The notes under the pieces: generated by a model | Told to the model about the DNA's origin: nothing | Seen by the model: only the letters and a program-made list of their open reading frames with translations | Databases searched by the model: none | Shown here: positions 34,386 through 44,951 of the stretch, piece by piece | Numbering within the stretch: the stretch's first letter is position 1 | Layout of the letters: every line of letters begins with the position of its first letter | Translations under genes and position numbers: made by a program | Source of the DNA: Lujinxingia sediminis | Lineage (GTDB): Bacteria > Myxococcota_A > Bradymonadia > Bradymonadales > Bradymonadaceae | Assembly: GCF_004005565.1 (NCBI RefSeq) | Contig: NZ_SADD01000012.1 | Location: 62,001-126,000 of the forward strand | Reading direction: 5' to 3' | Length of the DNA: 64,000 nt

Positions 34386-37300
34386 ACGCGATCCTCGAAG
34401 CGACGCCTGATAAGCCGAGCGAAGATCCGCCCCGTTCACGTTGGCGACGGCCGGGGCGCTGGCTGATGCTCCTTGTGGCGGTCGTCGGCGTACTGGCCAG
34501 CGCGGCCGGGTGGTGGTGGCTGACGGTCAAAGAGCGCGACTATGTGCGGAGCCAGTTTCAGCGCGACGCGCGCTTCTACGCCGACAGCGTGGAGACTCAG
34601 CTCTCGGAGAAGCAACTCAATATGCGGGCGTTGTTGGCCTTCTTTCGTAGCTCTGAGGAGGTCACCCATGATGAGTTTGTCTCGTTTGGCAAAACGTATC
34701 TTGAAGGACGGGAGCAGATCGTCCTGGTGGCCTGGGTGCCTTATATCGCGCAGGGCGAGCGTGCTGCGTTTGAGCAACGCCTCAGTAAAGAGCTTGGTCA
34801 GCACGTGGTCATCAAGGAGCTTTCGGAGGGAAACAGCCTTCGTCCGTCTGGCGAGCGACCCGAGTACGCGCCAACGCGCTATATGTGGCGGCAGCAGCTC
34901 CCCGCGGAGTTCGGATTCGACTGGTTTGAGATCGGTCGCGTGGCCCGCGTGATGCGTCACGTTCGGCAACGAGGGGGGACCGAGGTTGCCGGCCCCTTTC
35001 GGCTGCCGGGAAGCGACGATTCCGGGCTTCTCTACGGGTTTGTGGCGGCGGTCGTCCCCGAAGACACCAGCCAGACCGAAGATGGAGACGGCTGGTTGAT
35101 CGGACTTCTACGCATGGACGAGGTGATCGAAGAGGCGATGTCGATACGGCCCCGGACCAACCTCGTGATGGAGCTGATCGATGAAGAGGAGCAGCGCGGC
35201 GATGCGCAGGTTCTGGCCTGGTCGGTCAGCGAAGAGGAGGTTCGTTTCGATGTGCCCATGAACGAAGATGAGGCGATCTGGAGAGGGCAGAGCGCAGCCG
35301 ACCTCGGGTTGGTCTATGAACGTCATCTGGCCCTTCCCGGTCCGCAATGGACGATCCGGGCGCGGCCCACCCGCGAGTATATTGTCGGCAAGACCGATCC
35401 GGGCGCGACGGTCTTTCTGATGAGCGGGCTGCTGGTCACCCTGCTCAGCGTGCTCTACGTCAACACCTCCCTGGGGCGTACCGAGCGGGTGGAGCGCCTG
35501 GTCGATGAGCGCACCGCCTCACTCCGAGAGCACCGCGAGAAGTTGCGCACCATTGCCATTGAAATGGCCCGCGCTCGTCAGGAGGCCGTGGAAGCCACGC
35601 GCGCGAAAAGCAGCTTTTTGGCCAATATGAGCCACGAGATCCGCACGCCGATGAACGGTGTTATCGGCATGGCCGAGTTGCTCACGGAGACCGAGCTAAA
35701 CTCCAAACAGCGCGAGTACCTCACCCTTCTCGACCGCTCGGCGCGCGGACTTCTGGCCCTGCTTAACGACATCCTCGACTTCTCCAAAATCGAGGCGGGC
35801 CAGCTGGAGTTGGACCGCCGCGAGTTCCGACTCACCGACACCGTCGCCGAGACCCTCCAGGTGCTTGCCACGCGTGCTGAGAAGAAAGGCCTGGAGCTTG
35901 TGTACACGGCCAGCCCGGAGGTTCCTTTTGCGGTCATTGGCGATCCTGATCGCCTGCGCCAGGTGCTCATCAACCTGGTGGGCAACGCCATCAAGTTCAC
36001 CGAAAGAGGGCAGATCGAAGTTCGTGTCGACTGTGAGTCGTGCCGCGATCATCAGGTCACCGTGCACTTCGCGGTGCGCGACACCGGGGTGGGCATCCCC
36101 AAAAAGGAGCAGAAGCGCATCTTTGAGGCCTTTCGCCAGGCCGACTCCTCTTCGCGTCGTGAGCATGAGGGGACCGGCCTGGGCTTGAGTATCTCCACGC
36201 AGCTCGTCGATTTGATGGGCGGTCAGATTGAGCTGGAGAGCGAGGAGGGGGTCGGGACGGAGGTTCGCTTTTCGCTGCGCCTGGAACTCAGCCAGGAACA
36301 TCGCGAGGAGGGTGAGGCGAAGCTGCTGGGGCGTCGGGTGCTGGTGGTCGATGATAACCAGGTCAACCGGCGACTCTTTCGGGCGCTGCTGGCAAGCTGG
36401 AAGGTTCAGGCCGAGGTGGTCGACGATGTGAAGGCGGCCCGAGAGCGTATCGCGGGATCTAAGGAAGATTTTGACGCGCTTATCCTCGATGTGGTGATGC
36501 CCCGGGAGTCCGGGCTGGTGCTGGCACGTGAGGGGCTGGTTCTGGTGCGTGAGGTGCTGGAGAGGGTCGGGCATACCCCGGCGGTGATTGTGGTGTCGTC
36601 GGCTGTCGCGTTCTCCGAGGCGGCCGCCGAGGAGGAGGTCGGCCAGATCTGCGCCAGGCTCTCCAAACCGGTCAAGCCCACCGATCTCTATGAGGCTCTG
36701 GTCGGCTGTTTGCTCGAAGGCCAGAAGGCCAGCGAGGTCACCGTGGCTCAGAGCGAGGCCCGCGACGGCGAGGGCCTCTGTGTGCTGCTGGTTGAGGATA
36801 GCGAGGTTAACCAGAAGGTCGCCCGCGGGCTGCTCGCCAGGGGAAACCATCGGGTGGAGCTGGCCCGCGACGGTCAGGAGGCCATCGATGCCTTTGAGCG
36901 GGACCCGCAGCGCTTCGACCTGATCCTGATGGACATTCAGATGCCGCGGGTCGATGGCTTTGAAGCCACACGCCAGATTCGCGCGCTGGAAGCCGAGTCT
37001 CCCGCTGAGCGCACCGTTCCGATCGTCGCCCTGACCGCCCACGCGATGAAGGGAGACCGCGAACGCATGCTGCGCGAGGGCATGGATGATTACCTGGCCA
37101 AACCTCTGCAACCCGACGAGCTGATGCGCGTCATCGAGAAGTGGCGGCCCGTTGAGGGAGAACGCCCGGACGAAGGGACCGCCGGTGAGACTCAAGAACA
37201 CGAGGAGGTCGATATGCGTGAAGCAAAACACGATCAACGCAAGGAACAATCAGCGCAAACACCCGAGTCCCAGGAGGCGTCCCGGGAAGCGGAAGGCGTA

Positions 37301-37792
37301 CGAAGCGGGCTCTGGGATCCGGAGATTGCCGCCGGCTCCACCGGTGGCGACGAAGACCTGCTCCAGGAACTCGCCGAGCTCTTTGTGGAGGAGTCCTCCG
37401 ACTGGTTGCGAGAGCTGCAGGCAGCGCTGGGCCAGCGTAACGCCCGGGAGGTTCGCCGCCTGGCGCACACCATCAAAGGCAGCGCCCTGGTCTTCGGGGC
37501 CCGCAAGGTCGGGCAACTCGCCGAGCAGCTTGAGATGATGGGGAAAGATGACGCGCTGGAGCAGGCGCCGCCCCGTTACGAGCAGCTCGTGGCGGCGACC
37601 GCCGAGTTCAACGCCGCGCTCCGGTCGGAGCTTCTCGACGACGCCGACATCAACCACGAAGAGACCTCCTCCCAGAACGGCTCTGCCACCTCGCCGGGCG
37701 CCCGGGCCGATGACGCTTTGGGCGCCGGCGATGAGTCCGACGATGAGGACGACGATCGTTACCCGGACGTCACGCCGACGCCCCCACGATAA
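34382..37792 (+). CDS. CHASE-domain hybrid histidine kinase with two receivers and HPt
   Basis: The 1136-residue product starts at GTG 34382, overlapping the GDH stop as GTGA. TM1 is at about 28-48. A CHASE-type periplasmic sensor lies between (FYADSVETQLSEKQLNMRALLAFF... VLVAWVPYI), with TM2 at about 343-362. HisKA has NMSHEIRTPMNG with His ~418, followed by an HATPase. Receiver 1 is at ~653-770 (acceptor in LILDVVMPRES). Receiver 2 is at ~799-920 (Asp ~848 in LILMDIQMPRVDG, with LTAHAM and AKPLQ). The HPt is at ~990-1090, with His ~1028 in RRLAHTIKGSAL. An acidic tail closes the protein. The HPt can pass phosphate to a free receiver, and the receiver-GDH encoded just upstream is the obvious candidate. 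Confidence 0.94.
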
Positions 37793-37916
37793 AGGGTGCG
37801 GCGGTGGCCCTCCGTGGTCGATGTTTGCTATGGTTTTGCCTGAAGTCGAGATGTAAAGGCGCACTCCACCGTCCCGGCGGTGGTGCGCCACGATGTTCTC
37901 CTTGAGGATGGCGATC

Positions 37917-40595
37917 ATGGCGCGATGGTTTGGGTGGCGACTCCTGCTGGTAGGCGTGGCGTGGGTATGGAGTCTGGCTTGCTCCGATGATGTAGCCCCG
38001 AGCCAGTGCACCGGCGAGGGGTGCGTGAGCTGCGATGAGGACACCCCCTGTGACGAGGACTTTTACTGCGACAGCGAGGGGCGCTGTCAGGAGAAGCTCT
38101 GTGAGCCGGGGGAGTCGCAATGCATCGGCGGTGATTCGGTGCGGGTCTGCGACGCCAACGGTGCCGGCTTCTCGGAGACGACCGCCTGCGCGAGTGGACT
38201 CTGCACGATCGGCCGCTGCCTCTGCACCGAGGAGGCCGGTTGCGCCGATGGCGAGCGTTGCATGGCCGGGCGCTGCATCTGTCAGAGCGCGACGTACTGC
38301 GACGGAACCTGCTGCGGCGACGATGAAGTCTGCGGTGAGGTTGATGGCGCGCCGGCCTGTGTGCCGGCCTGCGCTGGTGAGTACTGCGGTGAGCGCAACG
38401 AGATCTGCTGCGAGGGTGACGCTCCGGTATGCGGTCCCCGCGGGGAGTGCGCGCCGAGCTGTGAGGGGCAGGGCGAGCTCTGCGGCGACACATTTGAGAT
38501 CTGCTGCCCCCGGGGCGATGTCTGCGTCTTTGGGGAGTGCCGCACCCCCGGCGCCAGCTGCGACTTCTTCTCAGAGTGTGACTTTGGCGAGTACTGCGAC
38601 CCGGCGCTCGGCCGCTGCATGCCCGACGACTTCCCCGACGATCTGGTCTGTGAGCTCGAGTACGACTTCGACGACTTTGAGCCCGACGTGCTCTGGCGCT
38701 GGGAGGGCGTTGAGATTGGCGAGCGTCTTTATGCCAACGTCATGATGACGCCGATGGTCGCCGATGTGACCGGCGACGGCCTGCCCAACACCGTGTTCAC
38801 AGCCTACCGCCCGGGCGCCACGACCTCGGCGGTGCTGGTGGTGCTCGACGGGCAATCGGGTGAGACGATTTACACCAACAGCACCCATGGCCTGGCGTTT
38901 GGTGCGCAGATCGCTCTGGGCGATGTCGACGGCGACGGCCGCAATGAAATCGCAGTCACCGCATCCGGCCGCGTCTCGATGATCGATGACCTGCAGAGCT
39001 GCCCCGATCCTGCTCTCGATGAGAATGGCTGTTACCTCTGGCGTCAGTCCGATGCGGTCATCAATCAAGGTTCGCCGCTGCTTTATGACGTTGACGGGGA
39101 TGGCGCGGTGGAGGTCATCGCTGCACTGCGAGTGCTCGACGGTGCCACCGGTGCCGTGCTGGTTGGCCGCAGCGGCGGCTACGTCTACCCCACCCTCATC
39201 GATGTTGATGGCGACGGGCAGCTGGAGATTCTGGGCTCGGGGTGTCTGTGGCGCCCCAACCTCGACGCCGGCACCATGGATGAGGTCTGGTGTAACACCG
39301 AGCAGATTCCCACCGGTCCGGATATGTACTCGGCGATGGGCGATGTCGTGGGTGGGGAGCGCGCCGGCCTGCCCGAGTTTGTGATCACCGGCAACGGCAA
39401 CGTCTACGTGGTCGCCGCCGAGTCCGGTGAGCTTCTGCGTCAGTCGTCGCTTCCGGGTGGCGGCAACGGCGGAGGCCCGATTGTGGCCGACTTCGACGGG
39501 GACGGCTCCGGGGAGTTCGGCATCGCCGGCAGCGGTTGCTACACCGTCTTCGACAACGACTGCGTGGGCTCGGTCGATGAAGACCAGCCCGGCTGCACGC
39601 GGCCCGAGATCGCGCCCTGCACCCGCGGCGAAGATTGTTTTGAGGTGGAAGCCTGCCCGGCGCTTGCTGCCAGCGGCGGGACCGGCGACGGGGTGTTGTG
39701 GAGCGTCTACATCCAGGATCTCTCATCAAGCCGCACCGGAAGTTCGGTCTTTGACTTCCAGGGCGACGGTCGCAATGAGGTCGTCTACAACGATGAATGC
39801 CTGCTGATGGTCTTCGATGGCAGCACCGGAAGCCCGCAATTCCGTTTTCCCAACACCACCCGTACCTCCAGCGAGTACCCGATCATCGTGGATGTGAACG
39901 GCGACAGCCGCACCAACATTGTGGTCGCGGGCAACAACGATCAGTTCAGCCGCGATTGCCGCGACTCCATCAACGCCCGCGCCGATCGCTACCCGGAATG
40001 CCACCCCGAGGGCGGAGGCTCACGCCCGGCCTGGTGCGACGCGGGCACCGCCGGGGTGGTGGCGCTTCAGGATCCCGAAGATCGTTGGGTGCGCACCCGA
40101 TCGGTGTGGAACCATTTTTCCTATCATATTGAAAATGTTGGGGATAATGGCGAGATTGTCTCCTCGCCCGAGATGCCCTGGACGACGCATAACACCTTCC
40201 GGGCCAACCGCCAGGGGGAGGTTCCGCTCAACGCGCCGGACGTGGCGGTGACCCGCGCGGTGGCCGACGTGCGGGGCTGCCCGCCGGAGATCACCTTCTC
40301 GGTGACGGTGGAGAACCTTGGCCGCAGCGCGGTTCCCTCGGGCCTGCCCGTGGCCATCTACAACGGCGCGGGCACTCGCCACCTTCAGGTTGAGACCATC
40401 GATCGGGTGATCTCTCCGGGGGGGACCGCGCAGCTCGTCTTTGGCTATGAGGCGCAGGAATCGGAGTTCAACCGCAGCCTGGACTTCCTCATTGTGGCCA
40501 ACGATGACGGAAGCGGGGAGGCGCCGGTGCGCGATTGCAACCCCGAAAACGCCAGCGCGCTTATTGAAGACGTCGTCTGCACGATTGTGCAATAA
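37917..40595 (+). CDS. Cys-rich FG-GAP/VCBS beta-propeller lipoprotein
   Basis: The 892-residue product starts at ATG 37917, since GAGG at 37904-37907 sits 9 nt before it. In-frame ATGs at 37893 and 37908 are less well placed. The signal peptide ends SLAC (lipobox). Residues ~15-220 hold some 40 Cys in short E-x-C and C-x-x-x-C patterns. Residues ~250-690 carry about seven FG-GAP-type calcium loops (DVTGDGLPN, DVDGDGRNE, DVDGDGAVE, DVDGDGQLE, DFDGDGSGE, DFQGDGRNE, DVNGDSRTN), consistent with a seven-bladed integrin-like propeller. The C-terminus (PDVAVTRAVADVRGCPPEITFSV) is CARDB-like. It is probably a surface binding protein. Confidence 0.85.
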   Translation: MARWFGWRLLLVGVAWVWSLACSDDVAPSQCTGEGCVSCDEDTPCDEDFYCDSEGRCQEKLCEPGESQCIGGDSVRVCDANGAGFSETTACASGLCTIGRCLCTEEAGCADGERCMAGRCICQSATYCDGTCCGDDEVCGEVDGAPACVPACAGEYCGERNEICCEGDAPVCGPRGECAPSCEGQGELCGDTFEICCPRGDVCVFGECRTPGASCDFFSECDFGEYCDPALGRCMPDDFPDDLVCELEYDFDDFEPDVLWRWEGVEIGERLYANVMMTPMVADVTGDGLPNTVFTAYRPGATTSAVLVVLDGQSGETIYTNSTHGLAFGAQIALGDVDGDGRNEIAVTASGRVSMIDDLQSCPDPALDENGCYLWRQSDAVINQGSPLLYDVDGDGAVEVIAALRVLDGATGAVLVGRSGGYVYPTLIDVDGDGQLEILGSGCLWRPNLDAGTMDEVWCNTEQIPTGPDMYSAMGDVVGGERAGLPEFVITGNGNVYVVAAESGELLRQSSLPGGGNGGGPIVADFDGDGSGEFGIAGSGCYTVFDNDCVGSVDEDQPGCTRPEIAPCTRGEDCFEVEACPALAASGGTGDGVLWSVYIQDLSSSRTGSSVFDFQGDGRNEVVYNDECLLMVFDGSTGSPQFRFPNTTRTSSEYPIIVDVNGDSRTNIVVAGNNDQFSRDCRDSINARADRYPECHPEGGGSRPAWCDAGTAGVVALQDPEDRWVRTRSVWNHFSYHIENVGDNGEIVSSPEMPWTTHNTFRANRQGEVPLNAPDVAVTRAVADVRGCPPEITFSVTVENLGRSAVPSGLPVAIYNGAGTRHLQVETIDRVISPGGTAQLVFGYEAQESEFNRSLDFLIVANDDGSGEAPVRDCNPENASALIEDVVCTIVQ

Positions 40596-40610
40596 GGTCT
40601 GCGCGTTTGA

Positions 40611-40778
40611 GAGTCGACGTTGTGAGCCAACGTTGACGCCATGTCTGGTGCATGGAGAGCGCCCTGAGAAGCGTTGCAAATCCTCGACGATGCGAAAGCA
40701 TCACCTGCGTTTTGCGCCTCGCTCAGGTCACTCTCACGATCGCATCCAAAGGCGTCACCATGGCCTCACGGCGTTATC
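40611..40778. repeat. MITE-like dispersed repeat, copy A
   Basis: This ~168-bp element is shared with 49926-50092. Its ends are imperfect inverted repeats: GTGAGCCAACGTTGACGCC on the left against GTGAGGCCATGGTGACGCC as the reverse complement of the right. The shared interior includes GCGTTGCAAAT, TCGACGATGC..AAGCAT, GCGCCT.GCTCAGGTC and CGCATCCAAAGGCGTCACCATGG. No coding capacity of its own is seen. It fills the gap between the FG-GAP lipoprotein and the DUF2505-like gene. Confidence 0.75.
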
Positions 40779-40835
40779 GTGTGGTGTCGGCGTGTCCACG
40801 CCGACGTTGAGATCATCTGAGTTTGAGAGTGTGCG

Positions 40836-41339
40836 ATGAAGTTTACGATGACCCACCCTTTTGACTGCCCCGCTGACCTGCTCTGGGATATTTTTGACGA
40901 TCCGGAGTTTGACCGCCGCCTCGAAGAGGCCACCGGCGTGCGTCGGGAAGTGCTGGAGAGCGCCACCGAGGGCGCTGTTGAGACGAAGCGCCTGCGCTGC
41001 GTCTCGCTCAAAGAGATGCCCGCGATGATGGCAAAAGCGCTGGGCACCGAGAGCTTTGAGTTTGAGCAGACCAACGCCCTCGATCGTCAGAAGGGCGAGC
41101 TGACGTGGAAGGTCAAGCCGGCGGTGCTTGCCGATCGCATTGATGCGCAGGGGGTGACCCGGGTCAGCCCGACCGGGGCCGGCTGCGTGCGAACCATTGA
41201 GGGGGAAATCGCCATTCGCATTCCCCTGGTCGGTAAGAAGATGGAGGGCAAGCTCACCGAGAACATCAAGTCCTCGTATGAGGAGGCCGCCCGCATCGCG
41301 CGCGAGATGGTCAAGGAGCGCGGGCTGGCCAACGCCTGA
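40836..41339 (+). CDS. DUF2505-like SRPBCC protein, paralogue 2
   Basis: The 167-residue product has a helix-grip pattern: MKFTMTHPFDCPADLLWDIFDDPEF, then a strand series and a long C-terminal helix (KLTENIKSSYEEAARIAREMVKERG). It ends IRIPLVGKKMEGKL, as in DUF2505 proteins. It is a divergent relative of the protein at 23808. No ligand is known. The MITE-like repeat lies just upstream, so its promoter may sit next to or within that element. Confidence 0.75.
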   Translation: MKFTMTHPFDCPADLLWDIFDDPEFDRRLEEATGVRREVLESATEGAVETKRLRCVSLKEMPAMMAKALGTESFEFEQTNALDRQKGELTWKVKPAVLADRIDAQGVTRVSPTGAGCVRTIEGEIAIRIPLVGKKMEGKLTENIKSSYEEAARIAREMVKERGLANA

Positions 41340-41364
41340 GTTTTTTAAAGCGGGGGGGCGATAC

Positions 41365-42777
41365 TCAGCGGACGCGCGGCGTCGGCAAGCCGGCCAGCGT
41401 CGGGATGGCCTGTGGCGCCACGTTGAGCGCGACGGGGATGTGCGCGCTGGCGAGCTCGGCGAGCCGTTGCGTAGCATCTTCGGGCCAGGGGGCATCACAC
41501 GAAAGCTCGGCGTCGCGCAGGAGTCGCAGCCAGGCCGAGGCCACCTCGGCGCTGCCGTAGCGATAATCGCGGCAGAGCATCACCATCATGGTTGTGGGGA
41601 GCTTGCCACGACTTGTGGCACCGAGGTAGGCGGCGACTTCGGCCTGTTCCGGGAGGGTGAGCCCGGCGCAGTACGCATGGGAGCAGGGGGCCATATCGCC
41701 AGCGTCGTAGGCGTCGAGCAGGGCGTGCGTGGCGGCCAGGCCGGCCTGCTGCGTGAGGAGGAGCCGCAGGAGTTCGGCCAGGCTGCGATCAAGCTCCGGA
41801 GAGCGCTGGAGCGCGTGGCTATGCGACGTCAGAGCATCGAGGTGGGAGGCAGTGAGGGCGTCGCAGCCCCTGGCTGACAACGTTGCGGCGCGCTGCTGAA
41901 GGCGTTGCAGCGTCTCGGGCGCGTAGCCCCGGGTGGGCAGCGGCGGCAGGCGAAAGGGGGAGGTGCAGCGGGCGCCGGCGGCGTTGATGGCACGCTCACT
42001 TTCAGCGAGCGCCTCGCGGTGGTGCAGGCTGGCGAGGAGCGGGTCGAGCTGGTCGTTGAGGTGCAGCCGGAGCTCGGCGCGCAGCGCCTCGCGCCGGGCG
42101 GCGTGACGCTTGCCTGTGGTGTCAGTGAGCATCGGCAGGATGTGTTCCTGCACGGTGTGCAGCGCGCGATCGGTGGTGACGGCCGGCACGCCGACCTCTG
42201 GCGCGTAGAAGGTGGGCGGGCTGGCCAGCGCGCCCTGGTCGAGGCGGCGTCGCCACTCCACCTCTACGGGGCGACGGTTGATGTCGATGAGCTGGCGGGC
42301 CTCGATGACAAAGGTCTGCGGAGCGTAGCTGTAGTGGCCGTGATGCTCGCGGGTCTGGTGAACCAGGCGGGTGGGGAGGTTCAGCTCGGCCTGGCGGACG
42401 TTCCAGCTATGGGCGAAGTCGCGCAGCCAGGCGTCGTCGTCGCCGTGAAGGTGGGGATCGTCGAAGCGAGCCACGGCGCTATGAAGGAGCTCTCGAAGCT
42501 CGGGGTCGAGGCCCTCGGAGGCGGTGTCTCGGAGTGCGGCGATGCGTGGGTCGAGGTTGGGACGACCGCTCTGGGCGATGGCGTCGAAGAGGTCGGGCAG
42601 GGCGTGGGTGTGCAGGTCGACTGCATGCGTAAGGGCAGTCTCACTCGTCAGTGTCGGCGCGTTCTTGTGGGACAGTTGCGCTTCACTCGGCACGCGCTCA
42701 CAGGCGCTCAGGCCGATGAAGAGCAGGAGCGTCAGCGTGCTGGCGAGTCTCCGAGGTTGTGATCGGGCGCTGTGCAT
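41365..42777 (-). CDS. Lipoprotein of unknown function, His-rich
   Basis: The 470-residue product has a signal peptide ending GLSAC (lipobox). The mature part is helical, with many His and Arg (HGHYSYAPQTF, DDPHLHGDDD) and a few Cys pairs. No known domain was recognised. It is divergent from the small membrane protein at 42843, and its end lies 26 bp from the convergent DUF2505-like gene. The start ATG has no strong ribosome-binding site. Confidence 0.65.
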   Translation of the reverse strand: MHSARSQPRRLASTLTLLLFIGLSACERVPSEAQLSHKNAPTLTSETALTHAVDLHTHALPDLFDAIAQSGRPNLDPRIAALRDTASEGLDPELRELLHSAVARFDDPHLHGDDDAWLRDFAHSWNVRQAELNLPTRLVHQTREHHGHYSYAPQTFVIEARQLIDINRRPVEVEWRRRLDQGALASPPTFYAPEVGVPAVTTDRALHTVQEHILPMLTDTTGKRHAARREALRAELRLHLNDQLDPLLASLHHREALAESERAINAAGARCTSPFRLPPLPTRGYAPETLQRLQQRAATLSARGCDALTASHLDALTSHSHALQRSPELDRSLAELLRLLLTQQAGLAATHALLDAYDAGDMAPCSHAYCAGLTLPEQAEVAAYLGATSRGKLPTTMMVMLCRDYRYGSAEVASAWLRLLRDAELSCDAPWPEDATQRLAELASAHIPVALNVAPQAIPTLAGLPTPRVR

Positions 42778-42842
42778 GCGATGTCGTGCAGCAGAAAGGT
42801 GTAAAAAGACCCAGCAGGTCAGACGTTATCAGGAGTGTGCCC

Positions 42843-43136
42843 ATGAGCGCCGGTCAAAGAAAGCAAAACCCTAATCTCTTTCGCGCGCTGGAGCTCGGTG
42901 CGATCCTGCTGAGCTTCGGCGTGCTCTATGTGGGGATGACGGTGGCCAGCGGATTGGAGTCGGTCGCCGCTGAATGGGGGGCAAAAATCCTGGCGGTGGT
43001 GGTGCTCGCCGGGCTCTTTACCGCTGTGCGCCTCGCCCGCCAGCGCGACGCACTGCTCGGGATGGGGGCCGCCTCCTTGGACGGCGAGCTGTCTGGCGAG
43101 GCGCACGACACATCAGACTCCGAGCCGCGCGCGTAG
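42843..43136 (+). CDS. Small inner-membrane protein, two helices
   Basis: The 97-residue product starts at ATG 42843 with AGGAG at 42831-42835 and 7-nt spacing. Two hydrophobic segments (ILLSFGVLYVGMTVASGL and AAEWGAKILAVVVLAGLFTAV) are followed by a charged tail. The family is unknown. Its 3' end overlaps the DUF362-like gene on the opposite strand by 24 bases. Confidence 0.65.
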   Translation: MSAGQRKQNPNLFRALELGAILLSFGVLYVGMTVASGLESVAAEWGAKILAVVVLAGLFTAVRLARQRDALLGMGAASLDGELSGEAHDTSDSEPRA

Positions 43137-44144
43137 TTCCTCGGCCAGCGGAGCGCTGGCCTTGTCGGTGAGAAACTCGATCTCGCGTGCCGAGGCGATC
43201 AGTGAGCCGCGCGAGGCGGCCGCTTGAAGTAGTGGATGCTCGAAGATCGCATGCTCGGCTGTGGCCTTTGCAGGCTGGTAGCGACGCAAGAGCGCCAGCC
43301 CCACCGCATCGACCGCCAGCGGGTCGAGGCCGGCCACGAAGACGCCACACCGCTCACCCGAAGATTCCGATGCGGCGACGTCGATGGCATCCAGGAGGAT
43401 CAGGTCCGGGGTGCGCGCCTCGACCAGCTCCAGTTGACGCGGGATAGGATCGTCGCAACCGGTAAGCTCCTCATCCAGGTTATGCTCGGAGCCGGGAATG
43501 CGGACGCCCAGCAACCCCCGTGCGCCGTGAAGTGCCATGCGAAGATGCGGTGGTTCAGCTTCGGACAGTGCGGTGGTGAGCTGAAGGTAAACATCGGCAT
43601 CCATGACCTGACGGGGCAGCGCAAAGCCCTGCTCCCAGGCAGAATGCTCGGGACGCACATGGCGCCATTGATGCGAGGGGAGCTCATCGAGCGCCAGGAG
43701 ATCGAAGCCGAGTTCCCGGGCCATCGTCGGCAGCTGTTTGGCCCGAAAGAGTGCCGCGGTGGAGTGGTGCGGGTGACGGGTTGCCACCACAAGATCGGTG
43801 CACTCCCGGGAGCGTGCATGGCGCGCCAGCGTCGCCAGGATATGCGTGTGGGTGGAGTAAGGGGGAGGCTGCGCGCTATGCAGCGTGGGCTGCACGAAGA
43901 CGCGTTTGCCCCGGAGCGTGATGTCGAGAAGTGCCAGCGCTTCTTCGGTGGCCTGGCGACGATCGGTCGCCGCAATCAGCGCCACAGGCGTGCGAGCGAG
44001 TGTCGGGCTCTCGGTGCTCGCGCCCACCTGCAGGGGAAGGCGACGGCTCGCCGCGGTTGTCGGGGTCGCGCAACCGAGCCAGGCACCGCTCGCCGCCAGT
44101 GCGCTCAGACCTGCGAGGTGCTTCAGGAAGTTACGGCGATCCAT
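43113..44144 (-). CDS. DUF362-like protein with Tat/lipoprotein signal
   Basis: The 343-residue product starts MDRRNFLKHLAG, a twin-arginine signal. A hydrophobic stretch follows, with a possible lipobox (WLGC). The body fits the DUF362 pattern: V-F-V-Q-P-T-L near residue 85, A-R-x-x-x-C-T-D-L-V-V-A, and VAGLDPLAVDAVGLALL near the end, the segment that usually carries 'D(P/l)vAvD'. No ferredoxin-type Cys cluster is present. Folded export through Tat suggests a cofactor or metal. It lies 45 bp downstream of a membrane protein gene on the same strand. Confidence 0.7.
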   Translation of the reverse strand: MDRRNFLKHLAGLSALAASGAWLGCATPTTAASRRLPLQVGASTESPTLARTPVALIAATDRRQATEEALALLDITLRGKRVFVQPTLHSAQPPPYSTHTHILATLARHARSRECTDLVVATRHPHHSTAALFRAKQLPTMARELGFDLLALDELPSHQWRHVRPEHSAWEQGFALPRQVMDADVYLQLTTALSEAEPPHLRMALHGARGLLGVRIPGSEHNLDEELTGCDDPIPRQLELVEARTPDLILLDAIDVAASESSGERCGVFVAGLDPLAVDAVGLALLRRYQPAKATAEHAIFEHPLLQAAASRGSLIASAREIEFLTDKASAPLAEELRARLGV

Positions 44145-44189
44145 ACGAAGCCCGGGGTCATGTTGTGCATGCGACGCGACGAGGGGCGC

Positions 44190-44708
44190 TCAAAAACTCA
44201 TGGTGCGAGCGATGCTCTCAAAGAGGCGTAGAAAGAAGAGCACCGGTACGACCATCGCGATCGCGCGCATGCCTCGCTGAGTCGGCGCGATGTGCCAGGT
44301 GGCCCGTGCCGCACGGTAGGTCAGCCCGCCCACCGACCCCAGCGCCAGGAAGGTGAAGAGCCCGAAGGCCCCATTGGCCAGCATGTTGGGCACCGTCCAG
44401 AGTTCATCGGCGAAGGGGCCGGCCTGGGGGCCCATAAAGAAGGTGCGCAGGATCCAGAAGGCCACGTAGCCTGTGGTGACAAAGCTGGCAAAGACCGCAG
44501 CGGGATCGACGTTGTGTTGGTCGCGGCGAAGAAACCAGTCGCCCCACACAAGTGCAAAGGTCGTGCTCAGGCCAAAGCTCCATGAGCTGAACTCACCGGC
44601 GTTCCAGAGGGTGCTCAACGCCAGGCCGCCGAGCAGGCCGCCAAAGCAGAGCATGACGGCACGGGCGGGAGCGTGGCTCCAGGCATTTAAAAGGAAGTTG
44701 CGAAGCAT
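44190..44708 (-). CDS. Membrane protein of unknown function (about four helices)
   Basis: The 172-residue product has hydrophobic stretches near residues 18-38, 45-62, 75-95 and 115-130, and a final amphipathic helix (VVPVLFFLRLFESI). GGAG precedes the ATG by 7 nt on the complement. No family was recognised. It is followed closely by the DUF362-like gene, and the two are probably co-transcribed. Confidence 0.65.
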   Translation of the reverse strand: MLRNFLLNAWSHAPARAVMLCFGGLLGGLALSTLWNAGEFSSWSFGLSTTFALVWGDWFLRRDQHNVDPAAVFASFVTTGYVAFWILRTFFMGPQAGPFADELWTVPNMLANGAFGLFTFLALGSVGGLTYRAARATWHIAPTQRGMRAIAMVVPVLFFLRLFESIARTMSF

Positions 44709-44951
44709 GCATTATCTCCGGGCGAGCAGGCAGAGGGGCGTGTCAGCCCCCAGAATAGACCCCGGACGAGGGGCTTTCAAATCGCCCGGGGTGTTTTCTG
44801 CCAGTCCTCTTTATCGGCCACGATCCTGGCCTTTGCATCGTGGGTGTTGGCGCGCCGCGATCTCTGGCATAGGCTACAGCGCGAAATGCCCCTGAGCTTC
44901 GCCTGCGGGCCCCGAGTTGATGGTTCCCTTCTCATTTAAAGCTCCGAGATC

